This document shows positions 27,267 through 36,931 of a stretch of DNA of 64,000 bases, piece after piece (the first letter of the stretch is position 1; the number at the start of each line of letters is the position of its first letter). A program made the translations under genes and the position numbers. Under the pieces are notes generated by a model. That model ran no database searches. It saw only the letters and a list, made by a program, of their open reading frames with translations, and was not told the origin of the DNA. Origin of the DNA: a virus; the IMG/VR virus record IMGVR_UViG_3300029286_001586, positions 1 to 64,000 of that record. One strand, 5' to 3'.

Positions 27267-27692
27267 ATGAAAGAATCACTTTTAGACTCGATTGTATATA
27301 GAAACATGTTCGACATAACGGAGCTTTTGCTCGACCTTTGTAATATAAACATAGGTAATGCGGAAAAAAGGAATAGAATAAAACAAGCGTTCTTGATGAT
27401 AACCCGCAGACAGAAAAACAGAGTTATTACAGGTTTCCTTCAAATAAACAATACAAAAAGATTAGATTTTCTTACAGGCTGTTTTAGAGAAAATACAGAC
27501 CTACTTAAAAAACGAGTAGCCATAATAGAAGATTTGAGTGAAGATTTGAGAACCAAAATTTGCGAGGAGACAGATAAATACACAAACGAAGTAATCGCTA
27601 AAGTTGAAAGTATATGGAAAGAAAAAGGATTGGATTTGCTGACCGAAACACAAATGAAAGAAGAAATTTCGTGTTGGAAATCCTGGAAATAG
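27267..27692 (+). CDS. Hypothetical protein, tail region
   Basis: 141 aa, helical and charged, unknown. Between the tube gene and the tail chaperone; a role in tail assembly is inferred from position. Ribosome site AAAGGA, though 12 nt from the start. Confidence 0.55.
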   Translation: MKESLLDSIVYRNMFDITELLLDLCNINIGNAEKRNRIKQAFLMITRRQKNRVITGFLQINNTKRLDFLTGCFRENTDLLKKRVAIIEDLSEDLRTKICEETDKYTNEVIAKVESIWKEKGLDLLTETQMKEEISCWKSWK

Positions 27693-27707
27693 GAAAAGGA
27701 GAAGAAA

Positions 27708-28346
27708 ATGTTTAAGAAAGCCGAAAAGTTCAATTTTGAAATCATGCTCAATGGCAAGTATGATGCCGAAGGAAAAGCAGCCGTAACAAAGATATGCTTT
27801 ATTCCAAAGAGCATTAGGGTGGAGACTAATGAAAAAGAAACATACCAAAAAGAAGTAGAGAAGATACTTCCAGAAGAAAGAACCAAGATAAACAAGATGT
27901 TTTATGATGCTATTTTGGTTCTACCACAAGAAGATATCATAGCTACATATATAGCTGAGAACGAAAATAAATATGTAGAAATAGCTCGTTCTTCTGTTAT
28001 TGCTGATGGAAAAACTGATGATGAATTTAAACAAGCAATCAAAATGAAAGTTGATAAAATAAAGGAATCAGAAAAAGAAAAACTCGCTGGTAAAGATGTT
28101 ATTAAGCTCGTAGCAGAAATAGCAGACAGGCGCACAGATTTATATACTATGACTAAAGCAATAACAAAAACTTTGCTTTATGTATTTAGCGAGTGCATTA
28201 GATATCAGGACGATACCAGTAAAAAAGTATTTAAAAATGCAGATGATGTTGAGGATTCGATAACAGAGAACGATATGACCATGCTCATAGACAAGTGGAG
28301 AGAATTTCGTGAGGGTATGGAAGAAGCTGACGCAAAAAACTCGTAA
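27708..28346 (+). CDS. Tail assembly chaperone, G-type (short form)
   Basis: 212 aa, strong AAAAGGAGAAGAAAATG start. Helical acidic protein with position and partner frame typical of the lambda G/GT chaperone that coats the tape measure. Its last codons GCA-AAA-AAC-TCG-TAA contain a classical slippery site (see next feature) that lets a share of ribosomes continue into the -1 frame. Confidence 0.75.
   Translation: MFKKAEKFNFEIMLNGKYDAEGKAAVTKICFIPKSIRVETNEKETYQKEVEKILPEERTKINKMFYDAILVLPQEDIIATYIAENENKYVEIARSSVIADGKTDDEFKQAIKMKVDKIKESEKEKLAGKDVIKLVAEIADRRTDLYTMTKAITKTLLYVFSECIRYQDDTSKKVFKNADDVEDSITENDMTMLIDKWREFREGMEEADAKNS
28334..28340 (+). promoter_or_regulatory. -1 ribosomal frameshift slippery heptamer A-AAA-AAC
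   Basis: Zero-frame GCA AAA AAC TCG TAA contains A-AAA-AAC, the best-known -1 slippery heptamer. After slipping, reading proceeds CTC GTA AGG GAG, an open -1 frame of 99 codons. Two stop codons in other frames bracket the site, as in tail chaperone frameshift cassettes. Confidence 0.85.
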
Positions 28347-28639
28347 GGGAGTCTGGTTATGTTAGACAGGCTGAATTGTATGCACAAAGATATGGGATTG
28401 GACTTCAAGAACTGTTCTTTGGCAACGATTGGATTCCCGACGGCGAAATCGATGCTTTTTTCGTCCACATGGCGTATTGGTATAGGTACGCCGAATATGT
28501 TTCTGAACAAATGTCGTATAATGATATTGATGAGCTTGATGAAGATGTTAAATGGAATCCCGTTCAGTTCAACGCACTTATAGAGAAGATAAAGAAGCAA
28601 AAAGAGCAGGAAAAGAAACGTAAAAGTAAGAAAAAATGA
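28340..28639 (+). CDS. Tail assembly chaperone, T-part (made only by -1 frameshift)
   Basis: 99 aa appended to the first 211 residues of the short chaperone, giving a 310-aa form. Reads L-V-R-E-S-G-Y-V...E-L-F-F...W-Y-R-Y-A-E-Y and ends in a long Lys/Glu tail. The frame is closed by a TGA 12 bases before the slip and no good independent start or ribosome site exists, which supports frameshifting rather than a separate gene. Tape measure follows after one gene. Confidence 0.8.
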   Translation, partial: LVRESGYVRQAELYAQRYGIGLQELFFGNDWIPDGEIDAFFVHMAYWYRYAEYVSEQMSYNDIDELDEDVKWNPVQFNALIEKIKKQKEQEKKRKSKKK

Positions 28640-29274
28640 CGACACATTTTGAATTAGTAGCAACACCACAATGGGCTAAACGCTTTCAATTACTAAAAGA
28701 TAGTATAAAAGTTCGTTTAGCCGATAAAGCAACAAACGCTGTTCAAATGGCTTTAGATACTGCTGCGGGTGCTGCTCCTGAATTTAATGAAGGTGAATAC
28801 GATACTCGTATGTGGAAATGGATTTTTGAAAATAATCCAAATTACAAACCCAAAGCTGGTGCGATTAAAGGCGCACTGGTTTTTGATAGTACAAAAGACA
28901 GAAAGTATAATGCAGTTGAAGGATATATTGTAGGATATGGAAACATATCAAGATTGAATGAAGCCACTGATGGTTTCGGTGATTTTATTTATATTGGTGG
29001 TCCTCATGCAAATCAACCCGAAAAATGGGCGAGGAATATGGTAAGACCAAATCCAAATCATGGTATGGCATACCCTGGGGGGGTATTCCAGCCCAAGTCA
29101 TTATTTGATTATGGGTTTTGGTATGCAATGGAATATGGTATGCAAGGAAAAAAACACACAGTAACACCAAGAAATTTTATGGGAAAAGGCACTCAAATAA
29201 TTACAAAATTTTGGGAAATGTATATTAAAAAAGATGCTCTTAAATTAATAGCTAAAGACTGGAACGGAGTATAG
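28636..29274 (+). CDS. Minor tail/tail-completion-like protein
   Basis: 212 aa, unknown. Overlaps the chaperone by 4 bases and is followed by the tape measure gene after two bases. Has an N-terminal helix with W-A-K-R-F...I-K-V-R-L-A-D-K and a Gly-Pro/Trp-rich beta C-terminus. Could be an HK97 gp10-like protein displaced to this place. Confidence 0.5.
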   Translation: MTTHFELVATPQWAKRFQLLKDSIKVRLADKATNAVQMALDTAAGAAPEFNEGEYDTRMWKWIFENNPNYKPKAGAIKGALVFDSTKDRKYNAVEGYIVGYGNISRLNEATDGFGDFIYIGGPHANQPEKWARNMVRPNPNHGMAYPGGVFQPKSLFDYGFWYAMEYGMQGKKHTVTPRNFMGKGTQIITKFWEMYIKKDALKLIAKDWNGV

Positions 29275-29276
29275 AA

Positions 29277-32200
29277 ATGGTATTCAGCGAAGATTTTTTT
29301 GTCAAACTAAGAATAGACGATACACAACTTAAAAATGATTTTAAGAAAGTAACTAATAGCATAACTGCATCCAGTTCGTCTTCGTCTGGTGCTAATGTTT
29401 TTGGTGCGCTTGATAAAGGAGCAATGTCTAATCTCGCTTCTATAAAAAATCTTGTCTCAAAAGGGTATCTTCCTCTCAATGAGGGCATTGCTCAAAGCAA
29501 AAAAATTATTGATGGAATGAATCTTGGTCTTAACACTTCTGCCGAAGTAATGAAAAGACAAGAACATAATCTTGTCAGGATGGCTGGTGGATTCAAAGCA
29601 ATGGCTTCTGACATAGTTCATGCTACTTCCAAAATGTTGCTTTGGGGTGCTGCTGCGACACTTATTTATATGCCTATTCGTGCATTTACTTCGCTAAATG
29701 AAGCTGGAGAAAAATGGGTAAATACATTAGAAGATATTCAGGCACTCACAAATCTTTCAATAGAACAAACACAAAAACTCGCTTATATTACTAAGTCACA
29801 AGGTATTGACGAACAAGCTGTTTATAAAGGCATAGCAACACTTCAATCCAAACTTCAAACTGCTGGCGGTCGTGGAAAACTAATGGATATTCTGGGAATA
29901 TCTGACCCACAAGAACTTAAAAGAGTAATGTCTGATATCCCATTACTATTTGATAAACTAAGAGAATCTGTTGCTAAAGGAGGAAACGCTGGTAATTGGA
30001 TAAAAGACCTATTTGGTATGAAGGGCTTTGAATTTGCAAAACTCTTTAAGATGAGCCAATCCGATGTTGATGAATTGATGAATAAATATAAAGAGTTTGT
30101 TGGTGTAGTTTCTCAGGAAAGGTTTGAACATCTTGATAAAATGGCAGACCAGTTAAAAGTCAATGAAGCTCTTATGTCTATTATGGCTTTGACAATGAGA
30201 GAGCAATGGCTGCCTGTGTTAATAGCATTATCAGAAGCATCTATTACTTTGATGAAAAATTCGGGATGGGCTTTAGATATATCCAAAATTGTTTATCAAA
30301 GCTCTCTCAATTCCCAGGTATTAAAATGGCAAGACGAATACAAAAACAAAACAGACGAAATGGCTGATGCTATAAAACGATTTGGACTGAATTCTGATGA
30401 AGCAAAAAAGAAACAAAAAGAACTTTTAAGTATTCAAAAAGAAATGATGGCAGCGACAAATATGGCAGACCCGAACTTTCCTTATAATAAAAAACCTTTA
30501 CTAAAACCCTCTCCCGATAAAGATATGCCCGATATAGGGACAACCTCTTATGCAGCAGCATATGTAAAACAAGTCAGAGATGAAACTACCGAAGTAGATA
30601 AATTTAACAAGATAATAGCCAAGAACACTTACTTCATGTCCCAGAACGGACTTGAATTTAATAACTCATATAAACAAGCGCAGATTTATAGAGAACAATT
30701 GCTAGGACTTACAGAAGAATATAAAAAGCTAGACGCACAATTACAAAATTTTGCAAAACCAAATAAATTTGGAAATACTACCTATCAACAAGCATTAAAG
30801 GACATAAATGCTGCCAAAGCTAGTAAGGCTGCACTCGATTTAAAAAACGAAGACAAAACACTTTCTCAGCAAGAAAAAGATGCTAATAAAGTAAAGATAA
30901 GAGAAGCCGAGTCTATGTTAGCCCATGCTTTAGAACAAAAAGAAATGGTAGAACATACTAATTCTGAATATATTAAAATGCTCGGAATTCTTTCTCAGAT
31001 AAACAAAGAACTTTATGGATATGATAGTTCTTTGATGAAGATATTTGACCAAGTAAGTGCGGGTAAAGCCGATTTTGCCGATATATTTTCTATATTAGGA
31101 AATAAGTCAGGTAATAGTATGCTTAGTAATATAGGTACTAGAATAGGTCAAACTGGAGATATTGGAAAGGGGATTGGTTCTGCTATCGGAAGCGTGTTTG
31201 GTCCGATAGGAAGTGTTGTTGGTAGTTTATTTGGCGGAATGATAGGTGGTTTATTTGGACCAGGAAAAGGTCCCGATACAAGTGCAATAGAAAAAGAAAA
31301 TACTGACAGGATTAATGCCAATACTGCTGCACTAAAAGTATTTGAAGACGCATTAAAAAATTCAAGCAATGCTTTAGATGATTTGCCCGAACAAGTAGCC
31401 TCTATCCAATCAAATTTAGATATTGCAACAGGTAAAGCGGGAAAACTTCCTACTATTGACGCAACGAGTAGGAAACTGGATGATTTCGGCGATGCCATAA
31501 CTAAAGTAACATATAATAACGGAAAAGTTGCATGGGAATATGATGGTACAATTGTAGCACTTACTAAAAGCGCAAAGGATGCCAATGATGCAGTTACGGA
31601 ATGGGCAGATAAATTAGCTGCAACAAATACATGGCTGGCAAGAGCAAACGCTTCAACAGCAACAACAGGATTTAATATTGCTATGGGCAACACGGGTGGG
31701 CTAAGTGCAGCACAATATGAAAAGAATCAAATACTCGCTATGATGGGACCAGGAGGGGAATCTTCTTCTTGGACCACAGAGTATTTAAGAAACATGCAGA
31801 TAAAGTTAAAAGAACTTGATGCAACAATGGCGGATTCCAAAGTAACGAGTTTCATGGATAGTTTCAATCAACAGTTGAATATTCAATCTAATTTATACGA
31901 TACAACTTCAGAAAAGGTTGCATTTTACAATCAACTTATAGCCGATATGGGTTCTAGTTTAGACCCTGCGAAATTAGCGGAATTTAATAATGAAATACAG
32001 AGATTACTTTCTCCTTCCCAAACTGTAACAGACCAAGAGGGGGAAATAAGACACGGCGCAGCAGCACTCAGACACAGCTTAATTGCTGGGGGAACAATGA
32101 CTCCCGCAGAAGTAGAAGAAAAAATAAGACAATACAATATAGACGCTTATAAAGTATTATATGAAATGGTTAAAGACACAAATATCTCTCAGGCTATTTT

Positions 32201-32369
32201 AGATGGGTTACAGGAAACAGTCTGGACTTTGGAAGACGCAACATTTACACAGAACAATGAGATAAATAATCAGTTCAGTGGTGATATTGCTAATAATCTC
32301 GATTTTGATTACTTTGTACGAAGAATAGCTCAGGAAATGAGCAGACAGGGGCGGTCATACGCTTTTTAA
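29277..32369 (+). CDS. Tape measure protein
   Basis: 1030 aa. Largest gene after the chaperone, long alpha-helical regions, an early hydrophobic segment (M-L-L-W-G-A-A-A-T-L-I-Y-M, about residues 122-135) and a central Gly-rich hydrophobic run (about residues 625-665, G-S-V-F-G-P-I-G-S-V-V-G-S-L-F-G-G) as in proteins that fix tail length and are ejected into the host envelope. From the usual ~0.15 nm per residue the tail would be roughly 150 nm. Confidence 0.88.
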   Translation: MVFSEDFFVKLRIDDTQLKNDFKKVTNSITASSSSSSGANVFGALDKGAMSNLASIKNLVSKGYLPLNEGIAQSKKIIDGMNLGLNTSAEVMKRQEHNLVRMAGGFKAMASDIVHATSKMLLWGAAATLIYMPIRAFTSLNEAGEKWVNTLEDIQALTNLSIEQTQKLAYITKSQGIDEQAVYKGIATLQSKLQTAGGRGKLMDILGISDPQELKRVMSDIPLLFDKLRESVAKGGNAGNWIKDLFGMKGFEFAKLFKMSQSDVDELMNKYKEFVGVVSQERFEHLDKMADQLKVNEALMSIMALTMREQWLPVLIALSEASITLMKNSGWALDISKIVYQSSLNSQVLKWQDEYKNKTDEMADAIKRFGLNSDEAKKKQKELLSIQKEMMAATNMADPNFPYNKKPLLKPSPDKDMPDIGTTSYAAAYVKQVRDETTEVDKFNKIIAKNTYFMSQNGLEFNNSYKQAQIYREQLLGLTEEYKKLDAQLQNFAKPNKFGNTTYQQALKDINAAKASKAALDLKNEDKTLSQQEKDANKVKIREAESMLAHALEQKEMVEHTNSEYIKMLGILSQINKELYGYDSSLMKIFDQVSAGKADFADIFSILGNKSGNSMLSNIGTRIGQTGDIGKGIGSAIGSVFGPIGSVVGSLFGGMIGGLFGPGKGPDTSAIEKENTDRINANTAALKVFEDALKNSSNALDDLPEQVASIQSNLDIATGKAGKLPTIDATSRKLDDFGDAITKVTYNNGKVAWEYDGTIVALTKSAKDANDAVTEWADKLAATNTWLARANASTATTGFNIAMGNTGGLSAAQYEKNQILAMMGPGGESSSWTTEYLRNMQIKLKELDATMADSKVTSFMDSFNQQLNIQSNLYDTTSEKVAFYNQLIADMGSSLDPAKLAEFNNEIQRLLSPSQTVTDQEGEIRHGAAALRHSLIAGGTMTPAEVEEKIRQYNIDAYKVLYEMVKDTNISQAILDGLQETVWTLEDATFTQNNEINNQFSGDIANNLDFDYFVRRIAQEMSRQGRSYAF

Positions 32370-32372
32370 ACT

Positions 32373-33239
32373 ATGGCAGACATAATAAGACTTAGAAATC
32401 CTTTAGATACAAGTAAATACATAGACATTAATAACTCGACTTTAAGTGGGTGTTTTCTTGGGGTGGAACAATGTGATTTTGGAAAGTTCACTGGTTATCG
32501 AAAAGCAATACACGAATTCCCAGGACAGGATATTGCTAAGTATCAGAAGATAGGGCTTAATCCAAGAGACGGAAAGATAAACTTTTATCTCATGGCTCAA
32601 AATTCCGCAACTACTTATAGAACTGACCTACACAACGCTTTAAATGATTTATATAATTACATGTTCATTCAAGATGTTCAATTATATCTTAATCCCCCAA
32701 ATAGATACGTGGTCGTGAATTGTGTTGGTGCAAATGTAACTGATGACGTTAAAGACGATAGTGTATTGAATATTGAAACTAATTTTATTGCAGTTGACCC
32801 ATTTTCATATGAGGACTCTCTTACAGTGCAGTCTTCTTATATGGGGAGTGTGTCGGGAAAGAACCAATCTTTTCATGTTTCTGGTATGTTATATGTTGAC
32901 CCGATAATTAAATGGAGTAATTATGGTGGAGGACTTGCAAGTGGTTTCTATCGCCAGGAAAATTTCATGATTTACAACGACACTAACGGGACATATTATG
33001 AATTCAATAGCCAGACCCCCCTTGTAAGCGGTTGGTATCTTGAAATAGATTGCACTAATGCAACTGTGATAAGCAATAATATAGCCGATTCATTAACAGA
33101 TATCAATAAAATTGGTTATACAAATAGTCCGTCATTCATGCGTCTTGAAGGCAATAGGTCTAATAATTTGAGAGTTATCGATTCATTACAGAATAGTGGA
33201 AAACTTGAAATTACATATAGGAATAGGTGGTTTGTATAA
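32373..33239 (+). CDS. Distal tail protein (Dit-like)
   Basis: 288 aa, directly after the tape measure. Beta-rich with Y-R-K-A-I-H-E-F-P-G-Q-D and Y-V-V-V-N-C-V-G-A-N-V-T-D segments like the N-terminal ring domain of Dit, and a galectin-like C-terminal half. Expected to form the tail-tip hexamer on which the hub assembles. Confidence 0.65.
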   Translation: MADIIRLRNPLDTSKYIDINNSTLSGCFLGVEQCDFGKFTGYRKAIHEFPGQDIAKYQKIGLNPRDGKINFYLMAQNSATTYRTDLHNALNDLYNYMFIQDVQLYLNPPNRYVVVNCVGANVTDDVKDDSVLNIETNFIAVDPFSYEDSLTVQSSYMGSVSGKNQSFHVSGMLYVDPIIKWSNYGGGLASGFYRQENFMIYNDTNGTYYEFNSQTPLVSGWYLEIDCTNATVISNNIADSLTDINKIGYTNSPSFMRLEGNRSNNLRVIDSLQNSGKLEITYRNRWFV

Positions 33240-34475
33240 ATGCTTGATTTAAGCAAAATAACAGTACATATTTTTAAGAACTTACTTCTTACTGAAATAT
33301 TTACAACATTAGTTTCTGTTGAATGGACGCTTACTAAAGGTAATGAGGCGGGAACATTCAAGGTTGTATTAAATAAATCATCAAACAATATTGAAAACAT
33401 TCATTATAATGATGAAATAAAAATTTATTATGATAACTCGCTTAAATTCGGGGGTAGAATACAAACCAAAGACATAGATGACGATAATGATACCATTACA
33501 ATAGGAGGATATTCATACACATTTGAATTATTGAATAAGCAAGTAAACTGGAAATATACAAATGAATATGCACATAAAATAGTCGAGTCTCTTGTGGACT
33601 TGCATAACAGTGACGGTGAAATAAGTTATGTGTCAGGATTAGGAGTTGATACTTTTAGTGTATTTATAGATGAAGTTCTTTTTCAGCAAGACATGCTCAG
33701 TAATGCAGTTCAAAAAATGGCAGATGTAACAAATGCTTCTTATTGGGTAGATGCTAATAAAAAATTATATTTCAAAAAAGACGAATATGTTAGTGGTGAT
33801 ATTACAAACATGTACATGAAGAATGTTAATGTTTCTAATATGAGGGTTACCAAAGATTCGTCTACAATAAAAAATAGAGGATTTCTTTTCGGAGGGGCTT
33901 ATTCTGGTCAGGCAGTTCAGGTAGTTGAAACCATACAAAACTCGAATTCTGTTGATTTATTTGGTCCCAGAGATTTTTGTATATATGATACATCGGTAAC
34001 TACCAGCGGGTATGCCCAATATAAATTAATATCCGAAATAACAAAATATTCGGACCCTAAAGTGTACGGAAGTTTTGATGTTCCTGGTGGTGATATAAAT
34101 CTGAATTATGACAGTTATATAAATCTTAAAAATTTCGGCAATGAAATCGATGATATATATCTTACTAAATCAGTCGGATATAAAATCGATTTAAAGGGAG
34201 CTACTACAAGCATTAATTTTGAAAGCAGAGTCCCGAATATTGAAAAAATTACAAAAGAACTAGATGAGCGAATATCACGGCTTGAAAAATCGCAGATAAC
34301 AGCGAATTTTATATTTAATATTTTGGATAGATTTGGATTAAGCGATTTTAACCCAGGCAATCAACCAGAGAATATTTGTTTGTATGATAGCGGAGTATTT
34401 GATAATCAAGTCTTTTGTTATGAACCATATTTGTTTTTGTACAATTCCGATACATTAGAATATTGGATTAATTAG
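33240..34475 (+). CDS. Tail-tip hub protein (Tal/gp27-like)
   Basis: 411 aa, starts directly after the Dit stop. N-terminal ~330 residues have the hub pattern (V-V-L-N-K-S...D-E-I-K-I-Y-Y-D...F-G-G-R-I, then Y-V-S-G-L-G-V-D, V-Q-K-M-A-D-V-T-N-A-S-Y-W-V-D-A-N-K-K-L-Y-F-K), the fold of baseplate hubs; a helix (T-K-E-L-D-E-R-I-S-R-L) follows. No lysozyme domain is attached. Confidence 0.68.
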   Translation: MLDLSKITVHIFKNLLLTEIFTTLVSVEWTLTKGNEAGTFKVVLNKSSNNIENIHYNDEIKIYYDNSLKFGGRIQTKDIDDDNDTITIGGYSYTFELLNKQVNWKYTNEYAHKIVESLVDLHNSDGEISYVSGLGVDTFSVFIDEVLFQQDMLSNAVQKMADVTNASYWVDANKKLYFKKDEYVSGDITNMYMKNVNVSNMRVTKDSSTIKNRGFLFGGAYSGQAVQVVETIQNSNSVDLFGPRDFCIYDTSVTTSGYAQYKLISEITKYSDPKVYGSFDVPGGDINLNYDSYINLKNFGNEIDDIYLTKSVGYKIDLKGATTSINFESRVPNIEKITKELDERISRLEKSQITANFIFNILDRFGLSDFNPGNQPENICLYDSGVFDNQVFCYEPYLFLYNSDTLEYWIN

Positions 34476-34484
34476 GAGAAATAA

Positions 34485-34874
34485 ATGAACGAAAATCTGC
34501 AACGCTTACGAGAACTGACGCACAAATTAACAACATATAAAGAAATACCTCAATTTGTTTATGATAAAAGTGTAGAAGTTGATTTAGAAAAGGGGCACTG
34601 CACTGGTTGGAAAGTTCTGGTTGAAGAAGATATGGGAGTCCATAAATGGTTTATGACCGCTGGTTCGGAATTCCCAAATCATAAACACGAATGTATGGAA
34701 CTTTTGGTAGTATATAAAGGTCATATGAGCGTAATTGTGGACGGAGAAAGATACAAACTCGGCAGAGGCGATAGCTTAAAAATAGAAGCTGGGAAAGAAC
34801 ATGCTCTTATATATGAGGAAGATACATGGGCATTGACAATAACTATTCCTTTGGAAGAAGGTTTTCCTAAATGA
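34485..34874 (+). CDS. Cupin-domain protein
   Basis: 129 aa. Contains the two cupin motifs: G-S-E-F-P-N-H-K-H-E-C-M-E (about 63-75) and G-D-S-L-K-I-E-A-G-K-E-H (about 95-106), giving a 2 His/Glu plus His metal site. Small cupins include sugar isomerases/epimerases and sensors; here between hub and fibre genes it may be a structural or sugar-modifying protein. Catalytic role not shown by sequence. Confidence 0.8.
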   Translation: MNENLQRLRELTHKLTTYKEIPQFVYDKSVEVDLEKGHCTGWKVLVEEDMGVHKWFMTAGSEFPNHKHECMELLVVYKGHMSVIVDGERYKLGRGDSLKIEAGKEHALIYEEDTWALTITIPLEEGFPK

Positions 34875-35209
34875 TGGTAGAATTAAAAGAACCCAATACT
34901 TCGGGATGGGATGCGTGGGCAAATTATGTGTTAAAGGAACTAGAAAGACTTAATCATTGTATTGAAGAACTCACACGAACACTAACAGAATTAAGAGAAT
35001 CCATTAATAAATATACGGGAGACTTAAAAGCAGATACAAAAGACCTCTCTCAAAATTTAAAAGTTGACCATGCCAAAGAAATAGGACGAGTGTGGGCAGA
35101 AATAAAATTACTCAATTTCAAATCTGGGTTGTGGGGTCTTGTCGGCGGACTTATTCCCGCAGCAGTTGTTGCATTTTATTTTATAGCTAGATGGTTTTTG
35201 AGTAATTAG
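34871..35209 (+). CDS. XhlA-like coiled-coil membrane protein
   Basis: 112 aa (ATG at 34871 or 34874). Charged coiled coil (E-R-L-N-H-C-I-E-E-L-T-R-T-L-T-E-L) followed by one C-terminal membrane helix (about residues 88-108, ending in W-F-L-S-N). This is the layout of hemolysin XhlA-like lysis accessory proteins of Gram-positive phages; could equally be a tail-tip accessory. Confidence 0.6.
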   Translation: MMVELKEPNTSGWDAWANYVLKELERLNHCIEELTRTLTELRESINKYTGDLKADTKDLSQNLKVDHAKEIGRVWAEIKLLNFKSGLWGLVGGLIPAAVVAFYFIARWFLSN

Positions 35210-35218
35210 GAGAGAAAT

Positions 35219-35662
35219 ATGCAAGAAGGATTTGTTTTAAAGGGGCAGGTAGAATTAGAAATCATACGGGAAGATGGCAGCATTGAAATAATAAAGAATA
35301 ATAATACTATTATGGATGTATCAAGACAAAATGTAGCGAATATTCTTTTAGGAAATGATACTTCTGGGGTAATACCCATGTTTTTTGGAGTTGGCACAGA
35401 CCCAACAATATCAAATGTAAATATGTCAGAATTAGTCGTTCCTCTTGGTGCAAGAAAGTTTTTGGTATCAAAAGACAAGTCTTATTCTTCATTAGTGTAT
35501 CAATTTCAAAGTGCTGCTGGAGAGCACACAGGAACTTGGAAAGAGGCTGGGCTGTTTTCGTCATATAATGACACAGGAACTCTTTTTTGTAGGGCAAATA
35601 TTTCTCCAGTCAATAAAGCTGCGGGCGATACAATAAATGGAACATGGAGGATTATATTCTAA
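35219..35662 (+). CDS. Tail fibre/accessory protein
   Basis: 147 aa, ribosome site AGGAGAG. Pattern R-Q-N-V-A-N-I-L-L-G-N, F-F-G-V-G-T-D and W-K-E-A-G-L-F is common to small tail proteins that precede fibres. Overlaps the next fibre gene by one base (TAATG). Confidence 0.55.
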   Translation: MQEGFVLKGQVELEIIREDGSIEIIKNNNTIMDVSRQNVANILLGNDTSGVIPMFFGVGTDPTISNVNMSELVVPLGARKFLVSKDKSYSSLVYQFQSAAGEHTGTWKEAGLFSSYNDTGTLFCRANISPVNKAAGDTINGTWRIIF

Positions 35663-36681
35663 TGGCTACTTATGTAAATCTTATAACATCAACGATGCAA
35701 CCGATACAACCCGTATCGAGTTCTGATATGAAAAATAATTTTTTGCAAATAAAATCTGCTCTTGTTGATGGAACTTTGGATTTAAATACAAAATCGGTAA
35801 CAATAAACGGAACTAATACTACTGTATTATCTAACGAAGTAACTGGTGGAGGACTCAGATTAAAAACTGATAGTGCATGTACAGGCGGATTTGAATTACA
35901 GACATATAATGCAGGACCAGGATATACAAACAAATTAACACTTTCTAATGATGGAGATTTAAACATTCTTTCATCTGCTGCGGTATCTGCATTTTCTGTT
36001 ACAAACGCAACAAGGGCTGTTTCTACTGGAACACTGTCTTTGACTGGACCAAGTGTTGATAGTCTTGGTGGGAATATATTTTCTGGGTCTTCATCAGGGG
36101 CATTATCAATAACTGCTGGTGCAACTAATCAAGGCGGAAGAATAGAACTTTATGGCGGAACTCATGCAACACTTCCAGGTCAAATCCTTATTAAAACAGG
36201 AACAACTGGAGGAGCAACTACCGCAATCACAATAGCGAATACAGGAGTAGTAACCTTTGCTCAACCAATCGTAGCAACAATTACTACGGCAGCGCAAACA
36301 AACATAACATCTGTTGGAACTTTAGTGTCCCTTACTGTCTCAGGAGCAGTAACAGCAGGGACTTCTTCTACTGGCGTTATGTGGAAAGTATTAAATATTG
36401 GGGATTGGGATATGGTAGCAAGTGATAATTGTGCAGTTGCTCACGGATTAGGAGATAGTTTTAAAAAGATTGTGAGTGTTTTTGCAGTAATTAGAACAGA
36501 TAATGATGCTGCTTATTATAATTTGTCTTCGTATATTGGCGGAGTAGCTATGGGAGGAGTTTATTCGTTTTCTAATACAAATATTAATTTGGCAAGGGAA
36601 ACGGGAGGAATTTTTAATCATACGGATTTTAATGCAACTTCTTTCAATAGAGGATTTGTTTATGTCGCTTATACAGCATAG
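35662..36681 (+). CDS. Tail fibre protein
   Basis: 339 aa; start at 35662 chosen for GGAGG upstream and TAATG coupling. Repetitive Thr/Gly/Ala-rich beta sequence (T-G-G-G-L-R-L-K-T, S-G-S-S-S-G-A-L-S-I-T-A-G, S-V-G-T-L-V-S-L-T-V-S-G-A-V) typical of a fibre shaft, with a globular C-terminal ~110 residues as a candidate receptor-binding tip. Confidence 0.7.
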   Translation: MATYVNLITSTMQPIQPVSSSDMKNNFLQIKSALVDGTLDLNTKSVTINGTNTTVLSNEVTGGGLRLKTDSACTGGFELQTYNAGPGYTNKLTLSNDGDLNILSSAAVSAFSVTNATRAVSTGTLSLTGPSVDSLGGNIFSGSSSGALSITAGATNQGGRIELYGGTHATLPGQILIKTGTTGGATTAITIANTGVVTFAQPIVATITTAAQTNITSVGTLVSLTVSGAVTAGTSSTGVMWKVLNIGDWDMVASDNCAVAHGLGDSFKKIVSVFAVIRTDNDAAYYNLSSYIGGVAMGGVYSFSNTNINLARETGGIFNHTDFNATSFNRGFVYVAYTA

Positions 36682-36690
36682 GAGAAAACA

Positions 36691-36930
36691 ATGAAAAAAA
36701 TAATTGAATGGATTTCGGCTCATAATGATAAAGTATTACATTTTTTATTTGGGTACTTAATTTGTACTGTATTTCCTGTTTATTGGACATATGGTTTAGT
36801 GTTAAGTATTGTAGCGGGTTCTGTTAAAGAATATTGGGATAGTAAAGGAAATGGTTGCGTTGATACTTGGGATTTCGTAGCAACTGTTTGTGGAGGTATT
36901 GTAGGAGCAATTGCTCTTTCAATAAAATAA
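36691..36930 (+). CDS. Small membrane protein (VanZ/YfiM-like)
   Basis: 79 aa; ribosome site AGGAGAAA. H-N-D-K-V-L-H-F-L-F-G-Y-L-I opening, central G-S-V-K-E-Y-W-D-S-K-G and D-T-W-D-F-V-A-T, with two or three membrane segments. This pattern occurs in phage and bacterial VanZ/YfiM-like proteins. In the lysis cassette it may be a holin or accessory. Confidence 0.65.
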   Translation: MKKIIEWISAHNDKVLHFLFGYLICTVFPVYWTYGLVLSIVAGSVKEYWDSKGNGCVDTWDFVATVCGGIVGAIALSIK

Positions 36931-36931
36931 T

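Noticed and set aside
31148-31693. Leftward 181-aa hydrophobic frame
   Set aside because: Antisense of the Gly-rich tape-measure segment; composition artefact.
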